Positions 43,648 to 53,136 of a stretch of 64,000 bases of DNA are shown here, in pieces. The notes under the pieces are model-generated. The model was given only the letters and a program-made list of their open reading frames with translations. It had not been told where the DNA came from and did not search any database. Positions within the stretch are counted from its first letter, which is position 1. Each line of letters starts with the position of its first letter. A program made the translations under genes and the position numbers. This stretch comes from Phormidium tenue FACHB-1050 (lineage in GTDB: Bacteria > Cyanobacteriota > Cyanobacteriia > Pseudanabaenales > Pseudanabaenaceae): assembly GCF_014696925.1 (NCBI RefSeq), contig NZ_JACJQY010000009.1, positions 86,766 through 150,765 of the forward strand, written 5' to 3'.

Positions 43648-44076
43648 ATGAATCTCAAAGCTCTTTTGATCATTGCTAGCCTTAGCCTATCTGCTGGATT
43701 AGTTTCTTGCGCTACAGAAACCCCTACAACTCCTACTGCTACTCCAGCCGCTACATCCACTCCTGCTGCTACCGATGCAGCTAAGGACAAAACTACAACT
43801 GATGCTAAGCCAGATGCTTCTAAGGACGCTAAGCCTGCTGATGCAACTAAGCCTGATGCTGCTGCTAAAGATGCTAAGCCTGCTGACGCAATGGCTAAGC
43901 CTGCTGATGCTACTAAGGACAAGGCTGCAACTGATGCCAAGCCTGCTGATGCAACAGCTAAGCCAGACGCTGCTGCTAAAGATGCTAAGCCTGCTGACGC
44001 AATGGCTAAGCCAGACGCTGCTAAGCCCGCTGACCCAACAGCTAAGCCCGCTGACGAAACTAAGAAGCCTCAGTAG
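43648..44076 (+). CDS. Repetitive Ala/Lys/Asp/Pro-rich lipoprotein
   Basis: 142 residues. A signal peptide with lipobox LVSC (Cys near 21) predicts a lipid-anchored periplasmic protein. After it, low-complexity repeats of the type DAKPADATAKPDAAAK fill the whole chain; DNA repeats (about 43800-44060) are near-exact, so number may vary between strains. No enzyme motif. An inverted repeat GTGAGTAA/TTACTCAC at 43551-43600 lies in its leader, and a terminator follows directly. Confidence 0.8.
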   Translation: MNLKALLIIASLSLSAGLVSCATETPTTPTATPAATSTPAATDAAKDKTTTDAKPDASKDAKPADATKPDAAAKDAKPADAMAKPADATKDKAATDAKPADATAKPDAAAKDAKPADAMAKPDAAKPADPTAKPADETKKPQ

Positions 44077-44086
44077 TATTTAAACA

Positions 44087-44121
44087 AAAAAAGAGGTGAC
44101 GCAAAGCGTCACCTCTTTTTT
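44087..44121 (+). terminator. Lipoprotein gene terminator
   Basis: A 16-bp perfect stem (AAAAAAGAGGTGACGC, loop AAA) followed by T-tracts, 10 bases past the stop. Confidence 0.85.
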
Positions 44122-44180
44122 GTTGTTTGAGGCTGTGAGAAGTTGGACTAAAATCTAAGCAAACCTCTATAGGAATGGTC

Positions 44181-44780
44181 ATGCGATCGCCAACTCAAGA
44201 GCCAAAACTCAAACCTAAACAAGATTTACCTGCCAAAGTTTTTCATTGGGTAAGTCTGGTCAGTTTATTTTTAATGATTACCAGTGGCTTACAGATTTAT
44301 AACGCAAATCCTGTATTTGGTGGACGAGGTGGTTTTCACATTCCCGCAATTTTAGGGCTAGGGGGATGGTTAGCAGGTGGGAGACATTGGCACTTTGCCG
44401 CCATGTGGATATTTGCGTTAAATCTACTGTGGTATGGAGTCTATGTCTTGCTAAGCAAGCGGTGGCGGCATCGATATGCCAGTACCAAAGATGTTAAAGC
44501 CTTAGTAGTTAGCCAAAATATCAAGCGCAAAAACTATGCTTGGCATCGATTGATCTACACCTTGCTAATTCCAATTTTGTTGTTATCGATTTTTACGGGG
44601 ATCGGGATGTATAAGCCAGCCCAGTTTTATTGGATCGTAGATAGTTTTGGTGGTTGGGATGCGTTGCGAATTACACACTTTATGGCAGTCCCGATCGCCC
44701 TGGTTTTAGGTGGTATTCACTCCCAATTAGGGCGAAAAGTGGGTGGCGATCGCCTGCTAGATTCAATGTTTTGGGAGTAA
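44181..44780 (+). CDS. Cytochrome b-type membrane subunit
   Basis: About 199 residues, four hydrophobic helices with haem-ligand-like His in KVFHWVSL, HWHFAAMW, YAWHRLIYTL and RITHFMAV. Resembles cytochrome b561/YedZ-like b subunits that pass electrons between quinol and a periplasmic oxidoreductase. Its neighbour at 44922 is a molybdopterin oxidoreductase, so the two likely form a unit. AGGA at 44171 favours ATG 44181 over ATG 44175. The stop codon is the first three bases of a family B element. Confidence 0.85.
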   Translation: MRSPTQEPKLKPKQDLPAKVFHWVSLVSLFLMITSGLQIYNANPVFGGRGGFHIPAILGLGGWLAGGRHWHFAAMWIFALNLLWYGVYVLLSKRWRHRYASTKDVKALVVSQNIKRKNYAWHRLIYTLLIPILLLSIFTGIGMYKPAQFYWIVDSFGGWDALRITHFMAVPIALVLGGIHSQLGRKVGGDRLLDSMFWE

Positions 44781-44883
44781 TACCAATTCACGAAAGTGTT
44801 GCCACACTTTTGTGAATTAAAAACCAAACCCAGTAAGGGTTTTAAAAGCACAAAATGGCTACGCCATTTTGTGTTTTGGTATA
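44778..44883 (+). mobile_element. Miniature repeat element, family B copy 3
   Basis: TAATACCAATTCACG start, hairpin AATTCACGAAAGTGT, linker ACCAAACCCAGTAAGGG, hairpin around AAAATGGCTACGCCATTTT and end TTTTGGTATAAA. Its TAA is the stop codon of the cytochrome b gene. An imperfect GC-rich hairpin (AAGGC...GCCTT) follows directly. Confidence 0.8.
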
Positions 44884-44921
44884 AAGGCAGTGCTTCGCGC
44901 CGCCTTTGTTATATTTAAGTT

Positions 44922-45665
44922 ATGTCACAAGAACCTGAACAAAAATTACCAAACTCAGAGCTTGAGTTGGATGAAACTGATTTAGTCCCACGCCGCCGTT
45001 TTTTGTCACTAGGAGGCGCTGGGTTGCTGGCAATTGGCTTTGGTAGCCTTGCTGAGGGTTTGGTGGGCAGTTTATCAGAGCCATTAAATCAGCGGGTTGA
45101 ATCACTGATCTTTCAACCACAACAGCCAGTACCAGAGTTTCCGATTAGTGCGATCGAGCCAGATAAATTAATCATTAATAGTTTTCGGGGTACACCAGTA
45201 ATTAATCCTCTGGCGTATCGCCTCACGATTGACGGTGAAGTAAATAATCCCTTGAGTCTAAGCATGGGAGATCTCCAAAAAATACCCTTTACGAGCATGG
45301 TTATCCGTCATGTGTGCGTTGAAGGCTGGGCGGCAATCGTGCAATGGGGTGGTGTGCAATTAAGGGATTTAATAGCGATCGCTAAGCCATCAGATCAAGT
45401 CAAATACGTATATTTCTATTCAGCCGATGGTTATTACGAAAGTTGGGATATTGACTCGGTGATGCATCCCCAAACCTTAATGGCTTACCAAAAGAATGGA
45501 CAGCCTTTAACATCAGCATATGGTGCGCCATTGCGTCTTGCCTCACCTGTCAAGCTTGGATACAAACTCAGTAAATGGGTAACTAGAATTCAGCTTACGA
45601 GTAGTCTTAGCAATAAGCGCGGCTACTGGGAAGATCTTGGCTACGAATGGTATGCAGGGCTATAA
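44922..45665 (+). CDS. Molybdopterin-dependent oxidoreductase (MsrP/YedY-like)
   Basis: 247 residues. Twin-arginine-type region PRRRFLSLGGAGLLAIGFG suggests export as a folded cofactor protein. The sulfite-oxidase fold follows: YRLTIDGEVNNPLSLSMGDLQ, and the molybdenum-ligand Cys in VIRHVCVEGWAAIVQWGGV. C-terminal YGAPLRLASPVKLGYK is conserved. With the cytochrome b gene before it, a YedYZ-like pair repairing methionine sulfoxide or reducing another substrate is likely; substrate is inference. Confidence 0.88.
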   Translation: MSQEPEQKLPNSELELDETDLVPRRRFLSLGGAGLLAIGFGSLAEGLVGSLSEPLNQRVESLIFQPQQPVPEFPISAIEPDKLIINSFRGTPVINPLAYRLTIDGEVNNPLSLSMGDLQKIPFTSMVIRHVCVEGWAAIVQWGGVQLRDLIAIAKPSDQVKYVYFYSADGYYESWDIDSVMHPQTLMAYQKNGQPLTSAYGAPLRLASPVKLGYKLSKWVTRIQLTSSLSNKRGYWEDLGYEWYAGL

Positions 45666-45668
45666 CGA

Positions 45669-45705
45669 CAAATAGAGTTTGATGCTTTGCATCAAACTCT
45701 ATTTG
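45669..45705 (+). terminator. Terminator after the molybdopterin gene
   Basis: A perfect 17-bp stem (CAAATAGAGTTTGATGC, TTT loop), three bases after the stop codon of the oxidoreductase. Confidence 0.8.
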
Positions 45706-45804
45706 ATTAACTTTTATTACGATTCTTATGTTATTTTCAAAGGCAAGGATGCTTGGAACGTTGAGATTTTCATCCTGATGCTCTATTCAGACTAGGTAAA
45801 ATCT

Positions 45805-45999
45805 ATGCGTTTAATATTCACATCTAGGTTTAATCGGTTCCAGACGATTAATGCCACACAGGCATGGTCTTTATTTCTCACAGGTTGTAAAAAAGATGAT
45901 TCACTCGGAAAAAATCCAATGATTGGGAAATATGTAACAGTCGCCATCCTAGGAGCCATCATTGCTCAAATCTTAGAAGCTATTTTGCTAGCATCCTGA
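45805..45999 (+). CDS. Small membrane-like hypothetical protein
   Basis: 64 residues with one C-terminal hydrophobic helix (YVTVAILGAIIAQILEAILLA). A terminator-like hairpin follows at 46008, which supports expression. No family recognised; modest confidence. Confidence 0.45.
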   Translation: MRLIFTSRFNRFQTINATQAWSLFLTGCKKDDSLGKNPMIGKYVTVAILGAIIAQILEAILLAS

Positions 46000-46007
46000 A
46001 AAGTATT

Positions 46008-46038
46008 AAGAGAGTCGGAACTGTGTCCCGACTCTCTT
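46008..46038. terminator. Hairpin between the small ORF and glnB
   Basis: AAGAGAGTCGG and CCGACTCTCTT flank a short loop; 11 bp. Between the convergent genes, so it may end both transcripts. Confidence 0.75.
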
Positions 46039-46072
46039 ACATATGGCTAGCTACTATGGTGTTAAGAAAAAC

Positions 46073-46438
<366 letters not shown>

Positions 46439-46481
46439 TTAATACACTTGAATCGCTACCCAAATTTGTAGCCTAACATAC
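46439..46481 (-). promoter_or_regulatory. NtcA-activated promoter of glnB
   Basis: GTAGCCTAACATAC at 46468-46481 is a perfect GTA-N8-TAC NtcA box. On the minus strand, a -10-like TATTAA (46444-46439) follows after 23 bases, the classical NtcA class II spacing. glnB is a known NtcA target in cyanobacteria. Confidence 0.8.
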
Positions 46482-46523
46482 TTTTTAAGATTGTCCATCA
46501 GATTTGAGGTTCTCAGAATATCG

Positions 46524-46582
46524 CTAAACCCTAAAAATGATGAGGCAGAGCTTCGCATTACCTCATCATTTTTGGGGCTTAG
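46524..46582. terminator. 22-bp palindrome after the Ca-ATPase gene
   Basis: Arms CTAAACCCTAAAAATGATGAGG with two mismatches around a GC-rich loop; the right end includes the stop codon of the ATPase gene. Confidence 0.7.
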
Positions 46583-49368
46583 GCTTGACGTTTCCACAAC
46601 CACCAACGAATTACCAATTTCTCTAATTCTATCCAAACAAACATCAATGAACTAAATCCAACACAAACTGCCAATTCTGTGGTGGAGATCAAATGCGTAC
46701 CAAAGAAATTACGGAATGGCTCTACGTAAATTAGTACCAATTGTAAAACTGTAGTCATAATCACTGATCCCCAGACATAAAGATTAGTGCGCGGATCAAG
46801 TTCGATCGTCAGTTGGGTGTTAGAACGAATTGCGATCGCGTGACCCATTTGCGCTAAACAGAGGGTCGTAAATACCATCGTTGCCCAACGTTCTTTGTTA
46901 TAGATTTCATCAAAGTGGGTGGTAGTGTAACCATGGGCCCAAGCCATAAGAGCGATCGTGATAATTGCTAAGACAATCCCAATTCTGACCATGTAGGCTC
47001 CCATCCCTCTAGCAAAAATATTTTCACGGGGATCAACAGGAGGTCTTTGCATAACATTGGGTTCAGCTGGCTCTACAGCAAGGGCAAGCGCTGGCAAGCC
47101 ATCGGTGACAAGATTCATCCATAAAATTTGTAGAGGAATCAAAGGCACTGTTAAGCCCAGCATCGGAGCCGCCGCAATTGTAATGACTTCACCGATGTTG
47201 CTACCAAGAATGTATTTGATAAAGCGGCGAATATTCGTATAAACTACGCGACCTTCTTCAGTGGCGGCGACAATGGTGGCAAAGTTATCATCAAGCAAGA
47301 TCATGTCACTGGCTTCTTTAGATACATCAGTACCAGTTATCCCCATCGCAATCCCGATATCGGCTTGTTTGAGTGCGGGGGCATCATTAACACCATCTCC
47401 AGTCATCGCTACAAATTGATGCTGTCTTTGCAAGGCTTGCACAATCCGCAGTTTATGCTCTGGAGAGACACGAGCATAGACATTGACCAGATTAACTTCA
47501 CGATCTAAGTCTTCAGAAGTCATGCGTTCTAGTTCTCGCCCAGTCAGAACATGATCGCCTTCTCTGGCAATTCCTAAATCTATCGCGATCGCCTTAGCAG
47601 TAAGTTGATGATCCCCAGTGATCATCACAGGACGGATACCTGCTTCACGACAACGCTTCACAGCATCGCGAACTTCTGGACGCGGGGCATCAAGCATTCC
47701 CACTAAGCCCAACCAGATTAAATTGCTTTCATCGTTTTCAGTAAGACCACCTTCGGGCAAGTCAGAGAAGGTACGATAAGCAAAACCTAAGACTCGCAAA
47801 CCACGACTGGCAAGTTCATTATTTTGAGTAAGCACATTTTGCCTTTGATGATCAGCAATCTCATGAATCTGATCACCAATTTGAATATGGGTGCAGCACT
47901 CCAAAGTTAATTCGGGTGAGCCTTTGCAAAACATAACATTTCCACCATGTTCACCTTGCACCAGTACACTCATCCGCTTGCGTTCAGAGGAGAAAGGAAC
48001 CTCAAACACACGCGGCATTCGATGCTGCCATTCAGCTGCTTCACAGCCACCTTTGCTCGCCAGAACTAGCAAAGCTCCTTCAGTGGGGTCGCCGATGATG
48101 ATCCATTCACCGTTTTTTTGTTGCAAGATTGCATCGTTACAAAATACGCAAGCCATCAACAACTGCTGAACTTCAGGAATATTGTTCACCGCAAAATTAG
48201 AATCTTCAGATGAATTTTCTAATACGTTAAATTTCCCAATCGGGGCATATCCATCGCCTGTAACTTGTAGGGAATGTAACCCTGTGCGAATCCCTTGCAC
48301 AACCATTTTATTTTGGGTGAGCGTTCCTGTTTTGTCAGAACAAATTGTAGTCACAGAACCGAGAGTCTCAACAGCGGGTAAACGACGAATTAGGGCATTT
48401 CTTCTGACCATGCGTTGAGTTCCCAAGGCAAGGGTGACAGTCACTACCGCAGGTAACCCTTCAGGCACTACAGCAACTGCCATACTCAGTGAAGTTTTAA
48501 GGAGGTCACCAAAGTTGCCTTTATTGAGCATTCCTACCAAGACAACTAGAGCCACCAATGCTAAAGAACCGCTTACCAGTACATTCCCTAATTGGGTCAT
48601 CCGTTGCTGTAATGGCGTATCTTCATTTTCGACATCTTGAATTAGGGCGGCAATTTTTCCTAATTCGGTTTGCATTCCTGTCTTTGTAACTAGCACTTTG
48701 GCGCGACCCTGCACAACCTCAGTACCTTGATAGACACAATTTAGGCGATCGCCTAAACTCGCTTCTTCTTCTAGAACTAATTTTGCTTCTTTGTTAACGG
48801 CTTCAGCTTCCCCTGTCAGAGCCGATTCTCGCACTTGTAAATTTTGTTCATCGAGCAATCTTCCATCAGCAGCAATCTGTACCCCTGCTTCTAAAAGCAT
48901 GACATCGCCAGGTACAAGCTCTTTGCCGTTGATTTCGATGACTTCACCATTGCGAATCACCCTCACCTTGGGCGAAGACATGCGCTTCAGAGCAGCCAGA
49001 GCTTTTTCGGCGTTAGTCTCTTGCATATAGCCAAGAATGCCATTGAGCAAAACAATTGAACTAATGGCGATCGCATCCTTCGGAAATTCGTTATCCCTAA
49101 TATCTAGGACAGCCGAGACCACAGCAACTGCCATCAGCATGATCAGCATGATGTTTGTAAACTGATCAATAAAGATTTTCAGTGAAGATCGCCCAGCTTT
49201 TTCAACTAGTTCATTAGCTCCATAACGCTCGAATCTAGCCGCAACTTCTTGGCTAGTGATACCTTGATCGGGATCACTTTGGAGTAGTTCCAGAGACTCA
49301 TCAGCAGTGAAAGTGTGCCAACGCGCTACTGGAGGGGCTGGAGTAATATCTTTTGTCTCAAGTGCCAT
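46579..49368 (-). CDS. pacL: P-type calcium-transporting ATPase (P2A)
   Basis: About 929 residues, inner or thylakoid membrane. Phosphorylated Asp in [13 protein letters not shown], actuator [13 protein letters not shown]-binding and hinge [22 protein letters not shown], helix-4 [10 protein letters not shown] and helix-6 [16 protein letters not shown] typical of SERCA-like pumps. The frame extends 39 codons upstream, but ATG 49368 ([13 protein letters not shown]) starts the normal protein; the extension runs into the palindrome at 49446. Ca2+ or Mn2+ as substrate is inferred. Confidence 0.92.
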   Translation of the reverse strand: MALETKDITPAPPVARWHTFTADESLELLQSDPDQGITSQEVAARFERYGANELVEKAGRSSLKIFIDQFTNIMLIMLMAVAVVSAVLDIRDNEFPKDAIAISSIVLLNGILGYMQETNAEKALAALKRMSSPKVRVIRNGEVIEINGKELVPGDVMLLEAGVQIAADGRLLDEQNLQVRESALTGEAEAVNKEAKLVLEEEASLGDRLNCVYQGTEVVQGRAKVLVTKTGMQTELGKIAALIQDVENEDTPLQQRMTQLGNVLVSGSLALVALVVLVGMLNKGNFGDLLKTSLSMAVAVVPEGLPAVVTVTLALGTQRMVRRNALIRRLPAVETLGSVTTICSDKTGTLTQNKMVVQGIRTGLHSLQVTGDGYAPIGKFNVLENSSEDSNFAVNNIPEVQQLLMACVFCNDAILQQKNGEWIIIGDPTEGALLVLASKGGCEAAEWQHRMPRVFEVPFSSERKRMSVLVQGEHGGNVMFCKGSPELTLECCTHIQIGDQIHEIADHQRQNVLTQNNELASRGLRVLGFAYRTFSDLPEGGLTENDESNLIWLGLVGMLDAPRPEVRDAVKRCREAGIRPVMITGDHQLTAKAIAIDLGIAREGDHVLTGRELERMTSEDLDREVNLVNVYARVSPEHKLRIVQALQRQHQFVAMTGDGVNDAPALKQADIGIAMGITGTDVSKEASDMILLDDNFATIVAATEEGRVVYTNIRRFIKYILGSNIGEVITIAAAPMLGLTVPLIPLQILWMNLVTDGLPALALAVEPAEPNVMQRPPVDPRENIFARGMGAYMVRIGIVLAIITIALMAWAHGYTTTHFDEIYNKERWATMVFTTLCLAQMGHAIAIRSNTQLTIELDPRTNLYVWGSVIMTTVLQLVLIYVEPFRNFFGTHLISTTELAVCVGFSSLMFVWIELEKLVIRWWLWKRQA

Positions 49369-49445
49369 CGATATTTTTAGGTAAACAGTTATCACCATAG
49401 TACTAAAAAATAGTAATTGTTGCCTTAAAGAATCTTGAAGCAAGT

Positions 49446-49537
49446 AAAACCCGTGTTGAGGTTTGTACCGTCGATGGCGGTACAAACCTCAACACGGGTT
49501 TTGTGAAAGCCTGACTTAGGTGGGCTTTCACAAAATC
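49446..49537. repeat. 25-bp palindrome plus a second overlapping hairpin
   Basis: AAAACCCGTGTTGAGGTTTG... perfect over 25 bp around TCGATGG (49446-49502); then a 13-bp stem TTTTGTGAAAGCC/GGCTTTCACAAAA (49499-49537) sharing its first bases. Lies between the divergent Ca-ATPase and AAA genes. Confidence 0.7.
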
Positions 49538-49611
49538 AGCTCTATAATGAAAATAGCCAAAGACAAGCCACTGAAAATTAGCGTAAGGAAAAATTACGAT
49601 ACAATTGCGTA

Positions 49612-50709
49612 ATGATTAACAATCCATTCTTGCCCAAGAAATTGGTGGGCAGACAAGCAGAATTAGAGCAAATTAGTCAAATTTTGTTGGAAGATGGCGA
49701 TTTGCTGATCGCAGGCGTTGCTGGAAGTGGGCGCAGAACCTTAGTTAAATGGGCTGCTCAAAAAGCTGGTGCAAGAGTAATTACTTTAGATTGTTTACGA
49801 GCAACTGATGGCGATCGCTTTTTAAAACTATTAGCTGAAAGTTTGCTTAGTACCTTTGATCAGCCTGAAGAACTGATCAAGCTGCAAAGTTTACTCAAGG
49901 ATGAGCCGATTACTTTTGAACTAACGGAACAGTCAAAACCTCGGATGAGTTGGAAACTGTCCTCAACAGGAATCTGGAATTTATTTAAGAATTTGCTTAG
50001 CTTACCGCAACAGATGGCAGAATGGCTTGATTGCCGAGTGGCGATCGTATTGCATAACTTCACGCATATTCGCTCATGGGATCGAAAAGGTGAATGGGAA
50101 GAATATTTGCGCCGTGAAATTCAACTTCAGAGTCGGGTAAGTTATATCTTGATTGCCACAGTCCCTGAACCTTGGATGCATAAGCTAAGTCTGCATGTAG
50201 TCGAACTTCCACCTCTTAGCAATGATGAACTTTGCAAATGGTTAGAACCCACAATGCAAGAAAAAGGATTGAAGTTCGATCCCCAAACCCATGTATTAAA
50301 GCTATTTACAGAATACATGCAAGGGAATATGAGTGACGCGATCGCTTTAACTAGACGCATCTGGCTCGACTATCTCACCCAAGTAAATTCTCAATCGGAA
50401 TTTCTAATTCAACCGCATCATGTCCATGAGAATATGTTGGCACTAATCGAAGATCTTGCTCCTACCTTTGAGTCTTTAATCATGCTCTTACCGCCAACTC
50501 AAGTAAGAGTATTAGAAAGCCTCGCGATCGATCCCACAGTTAGCCCTCATAGTCGTGAATATATTCAAAAACATCAACTTTCTAAAGGTGGTAGCCTTCA
50601 AGGGGCGCTCGATAGTTTGGAACAAAAGGGACTAGTTTATGGTGCAAAATATGGATATCGAATTGCGCTACCCACCTTACAGTTTTGGCTGAGGCAGCGC
50701 TTAGGATAG
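49612..50709 (+). CDS. AAA-type ATP-binding protein
   Basis: 365 residues. PFLPKKLVGRQAELEQISQIL then Walker A GVAGSGRRT (near residue 38) and a hydrophobic strand plus VAIVLHNFTHIRSW in the Walker B position without the usual acidic pair. The C-terminus ends in a winged-helix-like region (LDSLEQKGLVYGAKYGYRIALP). STAND- or ORC-like switch ATPase; function unknown. It lies 3 bases before mutL, so co-transcription is likely. Confidence 0.75.
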   Translation: MINNPFLPKKLVGRQAELEQISQILLEDGDLLIAGVAGSGRRTLVKWAAQKAGARVITLDCLRATDGDRFLKLLAESLLSTFDQPEELIKLQSLLKDEPITFELTEQSKPRMSWKLSSTGIWNLFKNLLSLPQQMAEWLDCRVAIVLHNFTHIRSWDRKGEWEEYLRREIQLQSRVSYILIATVPEPWMHKLSLHVVELPPLSNDELCKWLEPTMQEKGLKFDPQTHVLKLFTEYMQGNMSDAIALTRRIWLDYLTQVNSQSEFLIQPHHVHENMLALIEDLAPTFESLIMLLPPTQVRVLESLAIDPTVSPHSREYIQKHQLSKGGSLQGALDSLEQKGLVYGAKYGYRIALPTLQFWLRQRLG

Positions 50710-50712
50710 GCA

Positions 50713-52371
50713 ATGCAAAACATTCACACGCTGCCTATAGAAGTTGTACATCTGATCGCCGCAGGAGAAGTGGTTGATTCACTGGCGGCGGTAGTCAGAG
50801 AACTTGCGGAAAATGCGATCGATGCTAATGCAACCAGAATCGTGATTTCTATTTGGACAGATTCACTTTCAGTGCAAGTGAGTGATAATGGCTGTGGTAT
50901 GGCGATCGCTGATTTATCCCAAGCCGCAACTCCACATACAACTAGTAAAATCAATAATGCTGAAGATTTACAACAGATTAATAGTTTAGGCTTTCGAGGT
51001 GAAGCTCTTTATAGTCTTGCCCAACTTGCCGATCTGAATATTTGTAGTCGTCCTGTTCTAGAACCCGTGGGATATCAGGCTCATTATGATCAGTATGGTA
51101 ATTTGCCAACTAGCCCAAAGGTGGTGGCGATCGCATCGGGAACAGTCGTCACAGTTCGCAATCTTTTTTCCCGATATCCCAATCGGTTGCAATCTTTGCC
51201 TAGCAATTCACAGCAAGTTCGCAAAGTGCAGTTACAGATTCAGCAAATGGCGATCGCGAATCCACAAGTTAACTGGCAGGTAAATCTCGACAATCGGGAA
51301 TGGATGACGATTTGGGCAGGAGAGAAGGCTAGTGAGATTTTGCCTCAAATCATTAGTTCGATTCAGCCCTATGATTTGGTATATAAAGAATTTGCCCTCA
51401 CCCCCAGCCCCTCTCCCGCAGGAGAGGGGAGCAATATTTCAATCACCCTTGGACTACCCGATCGCCTATCTCGTCGTCGTCCTGATTGGGTAAAAATTAT
51501 TCTCAATGGGCGGGTAATTAACTTTCCTGAATTAGAGCAAACTATTCTCTCTAGCTTAGAGCGAACCTTACCTCGCAATCGTTTTCCTGTTTGTATTGTT
51601 AATTTAAACTTGCCCTGCGATCACATTGACTGGAATCGTCATCCTGCCAAAGCTGAGGCTTATATTCAGGATTTAGGAGAAATTCAAACTCAGTTAAAAG
51701 AATGTATTACGGAAGCCCTAAAAGTTCCTACATCCAGTTCTCCAATCAATTACGGAAGTGCAGCTAATGATCTCTTAAAAACAGCTGAACGCAAAACCTC
51801 TTATTTAATCCCTGCCAAGCGGGAGAATTTCAATCAGCCAACTTTATCTTTGAAGGCGATCGCGCAGGTTCTCGATACTTACATTTTGGCGGAACATGCG
51901 GGCGGTTTATGGCTAGTGGAGCAGCATGTTGCCCATGAGCGAGTTCTCTTTGAGCAAATCGAAACTCAATGGCAAATCGTGGCGATTGAGCAACCGATTT
52001 TATTAAAGCAACTTTCTGATGATGAGATTGAACGGTTGCAGGTATTAGGTTTAGAAATAGAAGCCTTTGGAAATAATCTATGGGCTGTGCGATCGCTGCC
52101 TGAAATTTTAATTGGACATGAAGATTGCGCGGTGATTTTGCAAGAAATGGCTCAACAGGATGATCCGACAATGTCAAGGGCAACGGCTGCCTGTCGTAGC
52201 GCAATTCGCAATGGCACAAAGTTAGAGATGTCCACAATTCGCGATCTGCTCTGGCAATGGCAACAAACCCGCAATCCTCACACTTGCCCTCATGGTCGTC
52301 CTATTTGTCTTGCTATCGATGAGTCAGATTTAGCAAGATTTTTCCGCCGCAATTGGATTATCTCAAAATAG
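50713..52371 (+). CDS. mutL: DNA mismatch repair protein MutL
   Basis: 552 residues. N-terminal GHKL ATPase: LIAAGEVVDSLAAVVRELAENAIDA, DNGCGM, GFRGEALYSLA. C-terminal endonuclease-type dimerisation domain with EQHVAHERVLFE, close to the DQHA(X)2E(X)4E metal motif but with Glu for Asp and Val for Ala, and CPHGRP (near 535). The cell lacks no repair partner visible here (mutS elsewhere). A repeat unit is inserted in frame at about residue 228-240. Directly follows the AAA gene. Confidence 0.93.
   Translation: MQNIHTLPIEVVHLIAAGEVVDSLAAVVRELAENAIDANATRIVISIWTDSLSVQVSDNGCGMAIADLSQAATPHTTSKINNAEDLQQINSLGFRGEALYSLAQLADLNICSRPVLEPVGYQAHYDQYGNLPTSPKVVAIASGTVVTVRNLFSRYPNRLQSLPSNSQQVRKVQLQIQQMAIANPQVNWQVNLDNREWMTIWAGEKASEILPQIISSIQPYDLVYKEFALTPSPSPAGEGSNISITLGLPDRLSRRRPDWVKIILNGRVINFPELEQTILSSLERTLPRNRFPVCIVNLNLPCDHIDWNRHPAKAEAYIQDLGEIQTQLKECITEALKVPTSSSPINYGSAANDLLKTAERKTSYLIPAKRENFNQPTLSLKAIAQVLDTYILAEHAGGLWLVEQHVAHERVLFEQIETQWQIVAIEQPILLKQLSDDEIERLQVLGLEIEAFGNNLWAVRSLPEILIGHEDCAVILQEMAQQDDPTMSRATAACRSAIRNGTKLEMSTIRDLLWQWQQTRNPHTCPHGRPICLAIDESDLARFFRRNWIISK
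51395..51432 (+). repeat. Interspersed repeat inserted in frame in mutL
   Basis: CCCTCACCCCCAGCCCCTCT... with a 9-bp stem (CCCCTCTCC/GGAGAGGGG) matches a C-rich hairpin repeat common between cyanobacterial genes. Here it encodes LTPSPSPAGEGS in a MutL loop without breaking the frame. Confidence 0.7.
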
Positions 52372-52374
52372 TCC

Positions 52375-52409
52375 AAGAGAGTTGTGGTTCTAAGCACCAC
52401 AACTCTCTT
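52375..52409 (+). terminator. mutL terminator
   Basis: A perfect 14-bp stem AAGAGAGTTGTGGT around TCTAAGC, four bases after the mutL stop. Confidence 0.8.
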
Positions 52410-52482
52410 TCTTGTCTGCCATATATTGCGATAGATATATAATTAATCTCAGTTGCTTGACGATCGCACAGATCACAAACCT

Positions 52483-53136
52483 ATGACTAATACAATCAGC
52501 AAGTTAGAGACGATTTACCCTAGCAGTGATGGACAGCTAAAGGCAGAAAGTACCGAGCATTATCAATGGATTGTGACCATCACGGGTGGATTAGAAGCTC
52601 TATTTAAAAATGATGAGAATGTATTTGTCGCTGGAGATTTACTTTGGTATCCCGTTGAAGGCAAATCTGATATTCGCAGAGCGCCTGATGCGATGGTGGT
52701 ATTTGGCAGACCAAAAGGAGCAAGAGGTTCTTACATTCAACATCTAGAGTCAGGGATAGCCCCTCAAGTAGTATGTGAAATTTTGTCTAGGGGCAATCGT
52801 ATTTTAGAAATGTCTCGCAAGTTTGATTTTTATCAAACCTATGGAGTAGAGGAATATTATGTCTACGATCATCTTTCTAATGATTTGGCAATATGGATCA
52901 GAAATCAAGAACAGAATCGACTAGAACCGATTGATGATGTCCAAAATTGGATCAGCCCACGCTTAGGAATTCGCTTTGAGCTAACTGATGAAAGTTTAAA
53001 TATTTTTAACCCTGATGGGAGCAAGTTTTTAACTTATCTTGAACAGGTTCAACAAAAAGAGCAAGCTTTGAATGCTATGTCTAGATATGCAGCTAAGCTT
53101 CGCGAAATGGGCATTGACCCTGAAAATCTTTTATGA
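52483..53136 (+). CDS. Uma2-family putative endonuclease (DUF820)
   Basis: 217 residues from ATG 52483; the frame also reads from a TTG at 52453. Family motifs: RRAPDAMVVFGRPKG, QVVCEILSRGNR and KFDFYQTYGVEEYYVYD, with the Asp and Glu of the PD-(D/E)XK-like core. Ends in a coiled-coil tail (YLEQVQQKEQALNAMSRYAA). Stop overlaps the next ATG by 4 bases, so translation is coupled to the tetrapyrrole gene. Function unknown. Confidence 0.87.
   Translation: MTNTISKLETIYPSSDGQLKAESTEHYQWIVTITGGLEALFKNDENVFVAGDLLWYPVEGKSDIRRAPDAMVVFGRPKGARGSYIQHLESGIAPQVVCEILSRGNRILEMSRKFDFYQTYGVEEYYVYDHLSNDLAIWIRNQEQNRLEPIDDVQNWISPRLGIRFELTDESLNIFNPDGSKFLTYLEQVQQKEQALNAMSRYAAKLREMGIDPENLL

Noticed and set aside
43593..44083. 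Ala/Val-rich and Leu-rich frames over the lipoprotein
   Set aside because: Produced by reading the repeat DNA in other frames; the + strand frame with signal peptide and terminator explains the locus.
49369..49485. N-terminal extension of the Ca-ATPase
   Set aside because: Lies partly in the palindrome at 49446 and lacks family similarity; ATG 49368 fits better.
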